This document shows positions 34,349 to 42,329 of a stretch of DNA of 62,855 bases, in pieces; positions within the stretch are counted from its first letter, which is position 1; each line of letters begins with the position of its first letter. Origin of the DNA: JBCCGI01 sp039029355 (GTDB lineage Bacteria > Planctomycetota > UBA1135 > GCA-002686595); contig JBCCGI010000047.1 of the NCBI GenBank assembly GCA_039029355.1, positions 1 through 62,855 on the forward strand, given 5' to 3'. The translations under genes were made by a program, and so were the position numbers. The notes below the pieces were generated by a model. The model made no database searches. It was not told the origin of the DNA and saw only the letters and a program-made list of their open reading frames with translations.

Positions 34349-34384
34349 CGGGGAGCCGCCTGCCCCATCCCGGGCGGCTCCCCG
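34349..34384 (+). terminator. hairpin between tube and chaperone genes
   Basis: A perfect 12-bp stem (34349-34360 and 34373-34384, 12-nt loop), with a smaller CCCGCC/GGCGGG hairpin just before it (34330-34346). It lies in the 252-nt gap after the tube gene and directly before repeat-element copy 5, so it probably ends the sheath-tube transcript. Confidence 0.6.
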
Positions 34385-34400
34385 ACCTGCCCGCTCGTTG

Positions 34401-34416
34401 CGGGACGTAGCGGGAG
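34401..34416 (+). promoter_or_regulatory. late-gene repeat element, copy 5
   Basis: CGGGA-N5-CGGGAG, ending 42 nt before the tail-chaperone ATG. It follows a strong hairpin, so this gap looks like terminator plus new promoter. Confidence 0.6.
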
Positions 34417-34458
34417 GGCTGGTTCTCCGCACCTGGGCGCGCGCGCACGATCGGGGGC

Positions 34459-34719
34459 ATGACCGAAGCGACTACCCCCATCCCCCTCTCGAAGCCGATC
34501 AGCATCGGCGGCGAGACCGTAACGGAGCTCCTGATGGAAGAGCTCCGAGCCGAGCACCTCATGGAGCTCCCCACCGGGCGCGAGCCCAACGTCGGCGAGC
34601 TTCTGCGCGTGGCGGCAGCCGCCAGCGGCAAGCCCTTCGGGCTCCTCAAGAGGCTGGGCTTCGATGACACGCAGGCCGTGATCGAGCACCTCGGGAGAGC
34701 GATGAGCCCTTTCCCCTAG
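34459..34719 (+). CDS. tail assembly chaperone, short form (Mu gp41 / lambda G-like)
   Basis: An 86-aa tail assembly chaperone: PIPLSKPISIGGETVTELLM, ELRAEHLMELPTGREPNVGELLRVAA, and a C-terminal helix IEHLGRAMSPFP. It binds the tape measure protein before the tube is built. Near its 3' end the heptamer C CCT TTC in frame allows a -1 shift into the downstream extension (see 34459-34856), as in lambda G/GT. Confidence 0.85.
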   Translation: MTEATTPIPLSKPISIGGETVTELLMEELRAEHLMELPTGREPNVGELLRVAAAASGKPFGLLKRLGFDDTQAVIEHLGRAMSPFP

Positions 34720-34856
34720 ACTGGCGAGGAGTCGTCGGGGCCCTCGCCGGCGAGTTCGGATTCGGGCCCCGAGAGCTCCTCGGAATGACCGCGCGCGAGC
34801 TCCTCTTCTGGAACCACAGGCTGGCCGACTACGTGAACGCCAAGGCGGGCGAGTAG
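34459..34856 (+). CDS. tail assembly chaperone, frameshifted long form
   Basis: Product of a -1 ribosomal frameshift at CCCTTTC (34707-34713), with X XXY YYZ phasing in the zero frame. The shifted frame continues PLDWRGVVGALAGEFGF and PRELLGMTARELLFWNHRLA and stops at 34854-34856, the base before the tape-measure ATG. The -1 segment has the typical T-domain look (short tryptophan-containing helix pair). The total is 132 residues. The slippery site, matching extension and position make this a classical case. Confidence 0.85.
34707..34713 (+). promoter_or_regulatory. -1 frameshift slippery heptamer CCCTTTC
   Basis: Located 4 nt before the zero-frame stop of the chaperone gene. In the zero frame it reads C CCT TTC; after slippage CCC TTT. 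Confidence 0.8.
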
Positions 34857-36536
34857 ATGGCTCTCGGCTTCCCGATGTTCGTCTCCCTGTTCGGGGAGGA
34901 CCGCGGAGCTGGGAAGCTGCTCACAGGCTTCAGCGCCAAGCTCGACACCGTCGGCAAGAAGCTCGATCGCGTCGGGAAGAAGTTCACCGCGGGCATCACC
35001 GTGCCCGTCGCAGCTGCGACGTTTGGGATGTTCCGGATCGGTGCTTCGACCGAGGACACGATGACTCGGATCGGGCTGCTCACCGGCGCCACCGCGGACG
35101 AGCTCGACGAGCTCCGCGCGAGCGCGCGCGGGGTCGGCGAGGACGTCGGGCGGTCGAGCAGCGAGGTCGCGCGCGCGCAGAAGCAGCTCGTGCAGTCCGG
35201 GCAGTCGCTCGTGCAGACCCTGAGCACCATCGGCCCCGCCGCGCACTTCGCCGTCGTCGGTGAGAACAGCATGGAGGAGGCGACCGGCACGTTGATTGAC
35301 GCGCTCGCCGGATTCAACCTGCCAGCGTCCGAGTCGGCCAGGCTCGTGCAGCTGATCAGCGGCTCGGCGCTCGCCACCTCGAAGAACATCCCGCTTCTCT
35401 CCCAGGCTCTGAAGAGAGGCGCACCCGTGGCTCGCGCCTTCAATCAGGACGTGGAAGGAACGATCGCGACGCTGGCCGTCCTGGCCACCGTCGGCTCGCC
35501 AGGTGAGCAAGGGGGAACGGCCTTGCGGCAGTTCCTTGTTCGCCTCTCAACGCCCTCTCCGCGGGGCAGCGGCGTTCTCGCCGAGCTCGGCCTTTCCCGC
35601 GATGACATCCTCGACTCCAACGGAGAGATGCGTGACCTGCTGGGCATCATCCGACGGATTGAGGAGGCGAATCCTCGCGCCGATCAGATCACCCAGCTAT
35701 TCGGCGAGGAGGGAGGCCCCGCCATGCTCGGCCTCTTGGAGAAGGGGACCCAAGAGATCGACCGCGTGCTGGCGAAGGCTCGCGACTTCGATGTTGGGTC
35801 GACCGTCGCAACGACGATGGAGAAGGGCACCGGGCCGACGCGGAGGTTCACGGCTGCGATCTCGGACCTCGGCGTCACGTTCTTCGACAGCGGGTTCGGC
35901 GAAGGGATGAACGCGGTCGTCCGGGGCGTCACGGGTTTCGTGCGATCGCTAGGCGAAGCGCATCCGAGGGCGGTTCGGGCAGCTGGCGGGATCTTGCTGT
36001 TGGCCGCGACGCTTGGCCCACTGGCCATATTCACCAGCAAGTCCCTGATTGCTGTCAACGCGCTCCGCGTGGGAATCGTTCTGGCTTCCACGAAGCTGAA
36101 GGTCTTCTCCGTCCTGCTGGTCACCAAGGCGATTCCGGCCGCCTGGAGTTTCACGGTTGCTCTGCTGAGCAACCCCATCGGCTGGGTCGCTGCTGGGATC
36201 GCGGTGGCCATCGGCCTCGTGGCGGTGCTTGCCAGCAAGTTCGGACTTCTCACCAAGGCCGCTAACTTGCTGAAGGCGGCAGTCCCTGACTGGCTTGTGG
36301 AACTCTTCTCGGCTGGCGACGAAACGCCAGAGCTCGGCGGCGTCGGCTCTGGTGCCGGGTTCGGTCCGCCCGCTCTCCCCCCAGACTTGTTCGGGGGGCC
36401 CGCCGCAGCTGCCCCGAGCAGCGAGACCCGGGTTCGGGTAGACTTCGAGAACGTCCCGGATGGCGTTCGCGTGTCGGCGGACTCCGATTCCCCTGACTTC
36501 GCCATGAATACCGGGCTCGCGATGTCGACGTTTTAG
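34857..36536 (+). CDS. tail tape measure protein
   Basis: A 559-aa tape measure protein that sets tail length and is ejected with the DNA. N-terminal DTVGKKLDRVGKKFTAGITVP, then SSSEVARAQKQLVQSGQ, the TP901-type core (EEATGTLIDALAGFNLPASE, ALATSKNIPLLSQALKRGAP, GSPGEQGGTALRQFLVRL), then membrane-like segments at about 378-400 and 430-475 (AAGGILLLAATLGPLAIF, NPIGWVAAGIAVAIGLVAV). The length predicts a short contractile tail. The start directly follows the chaperone stop. Codon use is less GC-extreme than in the sheath genes, hinting at mosaic origin. Confidence 0.93.
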   Translation: MALGFPMFVSLFGEDRGAGKLLTGFSAKLDTVGKKLDRVGKKFTAGITVPVAAATFGMFRIGASTEDTMTRIGLLTGATADELDELRASARGVGEDVGRSSSEVARAQKQLVQSGQSLVQTLSTIGPAAHFAVVGENSMEEATGTLIDALAGFNLPASESARLVQLISGSALATSKNIPLLSQALKRGAPVARAFNQDVEGTIATLAVLATVGSPGEQGGTALRQFLVRLSTPSPRGSGVLAELGLSRDDILDSNGEMRDLLGIIRRIEEANPRADQITQLFGEEGGPAMLGLLEKGTQEIDRVLAKARDFDVGSTVATTMEKGTGPTRRFTAAISDLGVTFFDSGFGEGMNAVVRGVTGFVRSLGEAHPRAVRAAGGILLLAATLGPLAIFTSKSLIAVNALRVGIVLASTKLKVFSVLLVTKAIPAAWSFTVALLSNPIGWVAAGIAVAIGLVAVLASKFGLLTKAANLLKAAVPDWLVELFSAGDETPELGGVGSGAGFGPPALPPDLFGGPAAAAPSSETRVRVDFENVPDGVRVSADSDSPDFAMNTGLAMSTF

Positions 36537-36553
36537 GCCTTTGGGGGGTAGGG

Positions 36554-36853
36554 ATGGGCGAGAGAGAATCGAGCTACTGGCGCGGTCGTGAAGAGCGGCT
36601 ATCTGGCAGGTCCGCGCTTCAAGCCCTGCTCGTTGCGATCGTTGCTGCCGTGCTTGTTGGCGCCCTTGTTGGCGACTGGGCGGTCTCGTTTCCCCTGACG
36701 TTCGTCGTCGTCTTCGTGCTGTGCCTCATGGCGTTTATGCCGGGAGACATGGCGCAGGTTGACCGCGAGGTGCAGCAGAGCATCGACGAGGCGCTGCGGA
36801 ACCGAGGCGGGCTGGGCGACGACGAGACCAAGATCCTCCGTCGTCGCGAGTAG
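36554..36853 (+). CDS. two-span membrane protein, holin candidate
   Basis: A 99-aa protein with two adjacent membrane helices (about 22-42 ALQALLVAIVAAVLVGALVG and 46-66 FPLTFVVVFVLCLMAFMP), short loop, charged N- and C-termini (last residues KILRRRE). Topology and size fit a class II holin. It lies between the tape measure and N genes, an atypical place for lysis genes, and no endolysin is next to it, so a virion-associated membrane role is also possible. Confidence 0.55.
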   Translation: MGERESSYWRGREERLSGRSALQALLVAIVAAVLVGALVGDWAVSFPLTFVVVFVLCLMAFMPGDMAQVDREVQQSIDEALRNRGGLGDDETKILRRRE

Positions 36854-36860
36854 CCCCACC

Positions 36861-36876
36861 CGGGAACCTGCGGGAG
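36861..36876 (+). promoter_or_regulatory. late-gene repeat element, copy 6
   Basis: CGGGA-N5-CGGGAG, ending 43 nt before the ATG at 36920 of the N-like gene; the spacing supports that start over the out-of-frame ATG at 36910. Confidence 0.6.
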
Positions 36877-36919
36877 CACGCCTCTCCCCCACCTCCGGCG
36901 CCGCGCACCATGGCGCTCG

Positions 36920-38122
36920 ATGTCCTGGCGCGACCGTCTACGCCCCGCGTTCTTCCGCGGCGTCCGCTTCTTTGTCGACTCCCACGACTACGAGGTCGGT
37001 CGCCGGGTTGAGCAGCACGAGTTCCCCCAGCGCGAGAAGCCGATCGTCGAGGACCTCGGTCGCGCGGCCAACCGGATTCGAATCACGGGCTACCTGGTAG
37101 GCCCGAACTACATGCGAGAGCGGGACCGCCTGCTCGAGGCTTGTGGCACACGACACAGCCGAAGCGTTGCGGATCCCTCGGGTCGCCTGACGCACCCCTA
37201 CCTGGGCACGATGCGAGTCGTGTGCGCGTCTTGCCGTATGCGCGAGTCCTTCGATGAAGGCGGAATGGCGCGATTCCTCCTCACGTTCCGTGACTCCGGA
37301 GATCCCGTGGAGCCCTTCGAGGCGGTGCCGGAGTTGCAGGTCGATAGCGCGGCCGACGGCGTTGAGAACGCCTCGGGCGCGGCGGCAATGGACGCGATCT
37401 CAACCAAGGGGCCGCAGTCGGTTCGCGACGCCACGACGGACGCTGTGACGTCGCTCGGCGACGCGCTGCAGGATGCGCAGGCGCTATTCGAAGGCGTCGA
37501 GAACAAGGCGGCGGAGTTCGCGTTTGGAGTGCAGGCGCTCGTCGCGCAGGCGAGCGCGCTCTCGACCGCGCCGGCGGAGCTCGTCGCGCGCGTCCGCGAG
37601 CTCGTCGACGACGTGCTTGCCACCGCTGGCGCGGCCGGCGACGCGCTGTTCGTCTACGAGACGCTCTTCGGAGTCGATCCCGTGCAGACCTCGTCGGGCT
37701 CGTCTCCCGCGGCGAAGGCTGCGGACGAGAACGCGGCGGCCATCGCCGCGCTGGCGCGACGCCTGGCCGTGGCTGGGTCCGTGCGCGCCGCCGCCGAGGT
37801 CCCCTGGGAGTCCCTGGACGCGGCGGAGGCAGCGCGAGATCGCCTGGCCGCGCAGCTTGATGTCGAGCAGGAGAGCGCCCCCGACACGGTCTACGCCGCG
37901 CTGGCGAGCCTGCGCGCTTCCCTAGTGGCTGCAGTCCCCCCCGCGAGCCAGAGCTTGCCCCGCCAGCGCGAGCTCATTCTCTCCACCGATGAGCCCGCGC
38001 TGGTCGTGGCCTGGCGCCTGTATGGCGATGCGGCGCGCGGCGACGAGATCGCGACTCGAAACCGTGCCGCTCACCCCGGATTCCTGCCGGGTGGCGAGCG
38101 CCTCCAGGTGCTCAGCTCGTGA
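36920..38122 (+). CDS. Mu N-like baseplate/DNA circularisation protein
   Basis: A 400-aa protein. The N-terminal domain (SWRDRLRPAFFRGVRFFVDS, GRRVEQHEFPQREKPIVEDL, ITGYLVGPNYMRERDRLLEA) is the Mu gpN / DNA-circularisation N-terminal domain. The middle is helical and Ala-rich, and the C-terminus ends in RNRAAHPGFLPGGERLQVLS, a LysM-like or hub motif common to this family. Part of the baseplate hub in Mu-like tails. Ends with a GTGA overlap to the P-like gene. Confidence 0.9.
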   Translation: MSWRDRLRPAFFRGVRFFVDSHDYEVGRRVEQHEFPQREKPIVEDLGRAANRIRITGYLVGPNYMRERDRLLEACGTRHSRSVADPSGRLTHPYLGTMRVVCASCRMRESFDEGGMARFLLTFRDSGDPVEPFEAVPELQVDSAADGVENASGAAAMDAISTKGPQSVRDATTDAVTSLGDALQDAQALFEGVENKAAEFAFGVQALVAQASALSTAPAELVARVRELVDDVLATAGAAGDALFVYETLFGVDPVQTSSGSSPAAKAADENAAAIAALARRLAVAGSVRAAAEVPWESLDAAEAARDRLAAQLDVEQESAPDTVYAALASLRASLVAAVPPASQSLPRQRELILSTDEPALVVAWRLYGDAARGDEIATRNRAAHPGFLPGGERLQVLSS

Positions 38123-39285
38123 CGTTCCGCGACGAGGTCCTAGTGCTTGCGCGCCAAGCCAGACCTTTTCGGGCTTGGAAAAGCGTCGAGGTTCGCCGGC
38201 GGATCGACGCGGCGGCAGATCAGTTCCGGATCGTGGCGGGCATCGCCAGCCTGCGAGCTGAGCAGGGCCGCGACGTGCGGGGCTTCCTGAGCAGGCTACC
38301 GATCGACGTCGGCGATGAGATTCGAGTCGGAACGACTCTCCGCAGCTCGGCGGACTTCGAGAGAGTCTCGACCGGGTACGTCGACGCCATTGAGGCCGTT
38401 GGGGATGAGAGTCGGCTCGAGCTTTCGGTCGAAGGACGCTCCCGCTCGGCGGACCTGGTCGACTGTTCAGCAGAGCACGAGTCCCGCGAATGGCTCAATG
38501 TTCGGATCGATGACTTGGCGCGGGCGCTAGCCGCGCCATTCGGCGTCGAGGTGGTGGTCGAGGCCGAGGAGCTAGGAGAGCGATTCGAGCGCTTTCGTCT
38601 TCGCTCCGGGGAAACGGCCTGGAACGCGCTAGAGCGTGCGGCGAGGCTGCGCTCGATCTTGATTCACTCCGACGAGCGGGGGCGGCTTCTTCTGGCGAGT
38701 GCCGGCACGGCCGGAGTGGTCCCGCACGAGATCGCAGAGGACACGTCGGAGCGGACGACGGCGATTCCGGCAAGGCGGTGGCGTTGGCGCCATAGCAATG
38801 CCAATCGCTTTCAGGTCTATCTCGTACGTGGTCAAGGGCCCGGATCGGACGACGCCTGGGGAGCAGAGGTCGCCTTGGTTGAGGCCCGCGCCGAGGATTC
38901 GGGGGTTGGTCGATATCGCCCGCTGATCGTAGTTCCCGAGAGCAGCGTCACGTTCGAGAGCGCCAAGGACCGCGCACGCTGGGAAGCCAGCTTTCGCGCG
39001 GCGCGCTCGACCGAGCTCGAGGTTGAGGTCGTCGGCTGGCATCACTCCGGCGAACCCAGGCTTGGCCAAGACCCGGAGCAGAGCGAGCTTTGGAGGGTGA
39101 ACCAGCTGGTCCCGTTCTCGATCCCGAGCGCCGGCTTGTCCGGTCGACTGCTCGTGGCCGAAGTGCGCTTCAAGAAGGACGAGCGCGGCATGACGACGCG
39201 CCTCCGGCTTGTGCGGCCCGACGCCTATAGCGCTCAGCCCACCGTCCCCAACACCGACCCCCTCGACGAGAGGCTCGTGGAGTGA
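38119..39285 (+). CDS. Mu P-like baseplate hub protein
   Basis: A 388-aa protein of the Mu gp44 (P) type. WKSVEVRRRIDAAADQFRI, then DVGDEIRVGT, VSTGYVDAIEAVGDESRLEL and VEGRSRSADLVDCSAEH are characteristic, with the later RSGETAWNALERAARLRSIL peptidoglycan-hub-like segment. It forms the central hub from which the spike projects. GTG start coupled to N; stop overlaps the next GTG. Confidence 0.9.
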   Translation: MTFRDEVLVLARQARPFRAWKSVEVRRRIDAAADQFRIVAGIASLRAEQGRDVRGFLSRLPIDVGDEIRVGTTLRSSADFERVSTGYVDAIEAVGDESRLELSVEGRSRSADLVDCSAEHESREWLNVRIDDLARALAAPFGVEVVVEAEELGERFERFRLRSGETAWNALERAARLRSILIHSDERGRLLLASAGTAGVVPHEIAEDTSERTTAIPARRWRWRHSNANRFQVYLVRGQGPGSDDAWGAEVALVEARAEDSGVGRYRPLIVVPESSVTFESAKDRARWEASFRAARSTELEVEVVGWHHSGEPRLGQDPEQSELWRVNQLVPFSIPSAGLSGRLLVAEVRFKKDERGMTTRLRLVRPDAYSAQPTVPNTDPLDERLVE

Positions 39286-39710
39286 CCAATCCCAGAGACA
39301 GCGCAACGGGGCTCCTGCACGGCCTCGTCTCCCGTGGCGTCGTGCGGCTGGTGGACGACTCGAGGCGCCTTCAGGAGCTCCAGGTGGAGACCGGCGCCGG
39401 CGATGTCGAGGACCGCGTCGAGCGCTTCGGGCAGTACGGGCTCACTTCCGCCCCGAGACCGGGCGCTGAGGCGCTCGTGGTGCACGTCGGCGCCTCGCCG
39501 GACCACCCCGTGGCACTTGCCGTTGAGGATCGCTCACAGCGCCCCACGGGGCTCAGTCCGGGCGAGGTCATGCTCTACAACGACCGGGGCGCGCGCGTCC
39601 ACCTGAAGGACGACGGCGCGATCGAGCTCACCGCGGGTTCGTCGTCGATCCGGATCGAGGACGGGCGGATCACGTTCATCGCGGCCGCGATCGACTTCGA
39701 GGAGGCGTAG
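39282..39710 (+). CDS. baseplate assembly protein V / Mu gp45-like spike
   Basis: A 142-aa protein. The central segment VERFGQYGLTSAPRPGAEAL with VVHVGASPDHPVALAVEDRS is the OB-fold of Mu gp45-type spikes; GEVMLYNDRGARVHLKDDGAIEL begins the beta-helical needle. It punctures the outer membrane. GTG start overlaps the P-like gene stop. Confidence 0.88.
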   Translation: MTNPRDSATGLLHGLVSRGVVRLVDDSRRLQELQVETGAGDVEDRVERFGQYGLTSAPRPGAEALVVHVGASPDHPVALAVEDRSQRPTGLSPGEVMLYNDRGARVHLKDDGAIELTAGSSSIRIEDGRITFIAAAIDFEEA

Positions 39711-39714
39711 CGCC

Positions 39715-39981
39715 GTGCCTGCCGCCTCTCGCGTTCTCCTGGACACCGCAGGCGGTGGTTTGATCCAGGGCCCCGGCCAGACGTTCGTCCGTATCGGCGG
39801 CTACTCCTGGGCGGTGGTGGGCGACCTGGTGACACCTCACGGCCTCCCACCGCACGACGCCGCGGTCCTGACCCAGGGTTCTCCCCTGGTGCGGATTGCC
39901 GGCGCGCCGGCGGTGCGCGCCGGTGACCCCGCCTCGTGTGGCGACCCCGCCACGGGCACCGCCTGGGTGACCTCAGCATGA
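39715..39981 (+). CDS. PAAR-like spike tip protein
   Basis: An 88-aa protein, GTG start. GGLIQGPGQTFVRIGGYSWAV, the G-D-x-V-T-P-H-G motif, and AGAPAVRAGDPASCGDPATG are PAAR repeats with the expected His/Cys metal ligands. It would cap the gp45-like spike as a sharp tip. Downstream ATGA overlap with the gp46-like gene. Confidence 0.85.
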   Translation: MPAASRVLLDTAGGGLIQGPGQTFVRIGGYSWAVVGDLVTPHGLPPHDAAVLTQGSPLVRIAGAPAVRAGDPASCGDPATGTAWVTSA

Positions 39982-40457
39982 CCGACCTGCAGCTTCAGCT
40001 CACCGACGAGGGCGCGGACCTGGTGCTCGAGCGCGGCGACGTGGTGCTCGACCACGGGCTCCTAACGCCGGTGCTCGTCTCGCTCTTCTCCGACGCCCGC
40101 GCGCGCGACGAGGACGAGCTCGCCGCCAACCAGGACCCGCGGGGCTGGTGGGGCGCCGACGCGGCCGAGGGCGGCGCGGACTACGGCTCGCGCCTGTGGC
40201 TTCTTGCTCGCTCCAAGGTCACCGAGGAGACGGCTAACCAGCTGCGCGAGCACACGCTCGACGCGCTCCAGTGGCTTCTCGACCAGGAGATCGCCGCCGG
40301 CATCGACGTCGACGCCGCGCGCGTGGGCGGCGAGCGGATCGACCTCACCGTGCAGCTGCGGCGCGGCGACGCTCCGCGCTGGAGCGCGCTCTGGGAAGGC
40401 ACGGAGGAGACGACGTTCGAGGAGGGGTTCGTGCGCGTGCACCTCGGCGCGTCGTAG
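39978..40457 (+). CDS. Mu gp46-like baseplate protein
   Basis: A 159-aa protein. The order after the spike genes and the sequence DLQLQLTDEGADLVLERGDV, then LVSLFSDARARDEDELA, RGWWGADA, GSRLWLLARSKVTEETANQL and DALQWLLDQEIA match Mu gp46-family wedge proteins. ATG overlaps the PAAR stop. Confidence 0.9.
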   Translation: MTDLQLQLTDEGADLVLERGDVVLDHGLLTPVLVSLFSDARARDEDELAANQDPRGWWGADAAEGGADYGSRLWLLARSKVTEETANQLREHTLDALQWLLDQEIAAGIDVDAARVGGERIDLTVQLRRGDAPRWSALWEGTEETTFEEGFVRVHLGAS

Positions 40458-40468
40458 GCTGGGCAGCG

Positions 40469-40813
40469 ATGAACCACGTCTACCCGCGCTTCGACGAACT
40501 AATGGCCCAAGCCTCCTCCGAGCTCGACGTTGCCGACGGGCGGGTGGTGAGGTGCTGGATCGAGGGGGCAAGCGGCGTTCGCGGCCCCGAGGTCCAGGTG
40601 GAGGTCGCGGCCGGAGCCGAAGCGACGTTCCGCGACCTGGGGAGGGGCGTCTACGACAGGCTCATGGTTGCCGGGCATGGGGTGCCGGCGGTCCCAGACC
40701 CGCTTCCTGTAGGCCTTGGCGGTTCGGGCGTGGCGCTTGACCACACCATTGCTTCCTTCACCGTGACGCTGCCGCGGCCGCTATTTGGGCTCCGGGTCGA
40801 GCCGCTGAGCTGA
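40469..40813 (+). CDS. unknown baseplate-region protein
   Basis: A 114-aa protein between gp46-like and gp47-like genes. HVYPRFDELMAQASSELDVA, then VQVEVAAGAEATFRDLGRGVYDRLM and a beta-rich C-terminus with TIASFTVTLPRPLFGLR. No family recognised. It may be an accessory baseplate component. Confidence 0.55.
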   Translation: MNHVYPRFDELMAQASSELDVADGRVVRCWIEGASGVRGPEVQVEVAAGAEATFRDLGRGVYDRLMVAGHGVPAVPDPLPVGLGGSGVALDHTIASFTVTLPRPLFGLRVEPLS

Positions 40814-40855
40814 GCGAGGGCTCTGGCACCTACCCTACCGCACGAATCCAGCTGC

Positions 40856-41134
40856 TCACCCCGCGCCGCGCTCGACCGCGACCGTGTTCGGATCGAGGAA
40901 CGGCCCGCCGGGCGCTCTGCCCACGGTGCCCTGGCCCCACCTTCGGTCGCGTTGCGGATCGCTGCGCCCCTTGCGCGCGCGGTAGCGCGCGACGTCTTCG
41001 GCCTTCCAGCGCCTGCAGGCGAGGCAGCGGCAGCCGCGGCGGTAGGCGTACTGCGCGCCGTGCGTGAGCTGCGACAGGGGCAGCTTCCCTCTTCGTGCGT
41101 CCTTGGGCACTTCGACCACCCTACGCCGGGCCAC
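40856..41134 (-). CDS. opposite-strand small Cys-His phage protein
   Basis: A 92-aa minus-strand gene in a 460-nt gap of the late operon. LSQLTHGAQYAYRRGCRCLACRRWKAEDVARYRARKG (in two parts) follows the pattern H-G-x4-Y-x2-G-C-R-C-x2-C-R-x3-A, a small zinc-binding family I know from many actinobacteriophage and prophage genomes; function unknown. Its reverse orientation between baseplate genes suggests a moron. Start at the first ATG; the C-terminal third is low complexity. Confidence 0.65.
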   Translation of the reverse strand: MARRRVVEVPKDARRGKLPLSQLTHGAQYAYRRGCRCLACRRWKAEDVARYRARKGRSDPQRDRRWGQGTVGRAPGGPFLDPNTVAVERGAG

Positions 41135-41217
41135 CTGGTGGATCTACCCTACCGGGCGTCAGCTCCATCACCGGCTACCCTACCGACAAGTACTCGATCG
41201 ACAGCTGGGGCACGCGC

Positions 41218-41233
41218 AGGGAAGCACCGGGAG
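41218..41233 (+). promoter_or_regulatory. late-gene repeat element, copy 7
   Basis: AGGGA-N5-CGGGAG with the same spacer as copies 3 and 4, ending 43 nt before the gp47-like ATG. TAGCGT at 41263-41268 lies eight bases before that ATG. Confidence 0.6.
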
Positions 41234-41276
41234 GCCTCCGGGGCGACGACCTCCGGCGCGGGTAGCGTGACGCGCG

Positions 41277-42329
41277 ATGCCCTTCGAGCGTCCACTCCTC
41301 GCCGATCTCAAGGCGCAGGCTAAGCAGGAGGTGGCGAGCCGGCTCAGTCTCGGCGCGCTGCTCCCTCGGTCGCCCCTTGGGGCGCTGGCCGTCGTGCAGG
41401 CGGGCCAGGCCCACATGCTGCACGGGCACCTCGCGTTCCTGGCCCTGCAGCTGTTCCCGGACACGGCCGAGGGGCCCTACCTGGAGCGCCTGGCGGGGAC
41501 GTGGAAGGTCACGCGCAAACCCGCCACGTTCGCCGCCGGCGCGGTGGACCTGACGGGCACCGCCGGAGCGACCGCGCCGGCCGGCACCAAGCTGGTGCGC
41601 GCCGACGGCGTGGAGTACGAGCTGGACGCGGCCGTCGTGCTCGCCGGCCCGGGCGCGGGGACGGGCCAGCTCACGGCGTCCACCGCCGGCGAGCTCGGCG
41701 AGGCGGACGCCGGCGTCGAGCTCACGCTCTCCTCCCCCATCGCGGGCGTGAGCTCCACGGCCACCGTGGGCACGGGCGGGCTGGGAGGCGGCGAGGACGA
41801 GGAGAGCGACGACGACCTGCGCGCGCGGCTGCTGCAGCGGATCCAGAACGTCCCCGAGGGGGGCTCCGCGGCGGACTACGTCCGGTGGGCCCTGGAGGTC
41901 GCGGGGATCACCCGCGCCTGGACGCTCCCGGGGCACTTCGGCGCAGGGACGGTCGGGGTCATGGTGGTCGAGGACGACGAGACCGACATCCTCCCCGACG
42001 CGGCCAAGCTCGCCGAGGTGCAGGCCTACCTCGAGGAGCGCCGGCCGGTCACCGCGGCCGTGACCGCGTTCGCGCCGACGCTGGTCAACCTGGACCCCGA
42101 GATCCAGCTCACGCCGAGCAACGCGACCGTGCAGGAGGCGGTCGAATCCGCGCTGCGCGACCTGATCCTGCTCGAAGCCAAGCCTGGCGGGACGCTCGCG
42201 CTCTCGAGGATCACCGAGGCCATCTCGAACGCTGAAGGCGAGACGGATCACACCCTCGTTTCTCCCACCGCGGCGGTGACCGTCGAGGCCGGGCAGCTGC
42301 TCACACTCGGGACGGTGACGTGGTCGTAG
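41277..42329 (+). CDS. baseplate J / Mu gp47-like wedge protein
   Basis: A 350-aa baseplate wedge protein. GDAVDLTGTAGATAPAGTKLV-type beta region (read as VDLTGTAGATAPAGTKLVRA), then EDEESDDDLRARLLQRIQ, GGSAADYVRWALEVAGITRAW, GTVGVMVVEDDETDILPDAA and VQAYLEERRPVTAAVTAFAP are hallmarks of the baseplate J family. It joins with gp48 to form the wedge ring. Confidence 0.93.
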   Translation: MPFERPLLADLKAQAKQEVASRLSLGALLPRSPLGALAVVQAGQAHMLHGHLAFLALQLFPDTAEGPYLERLAGTWKVTRKPATFAAGAVDLTGTAGATAPAGTKLVRADGVEYELDAAVVLAGPGAGTGQLTASTAGELGEADAGVELTLSSPIAGVSSTATVGTGGLGGGEDEESDDDLRARLLQRIQNVPEGGSAADYVRWALEVAGITRAWTLPGHFGAGTVGVMVVEDDETDILPDAAKLAEVQAYLEERRPVTAAVTAFAPTLVNLDPEIQLTPSNATVQEAVESALRDLILLEAKPGGTLALSRITEAISNAEGETDHTLVSPTAAVTVEAGQLLTLGTVTWS

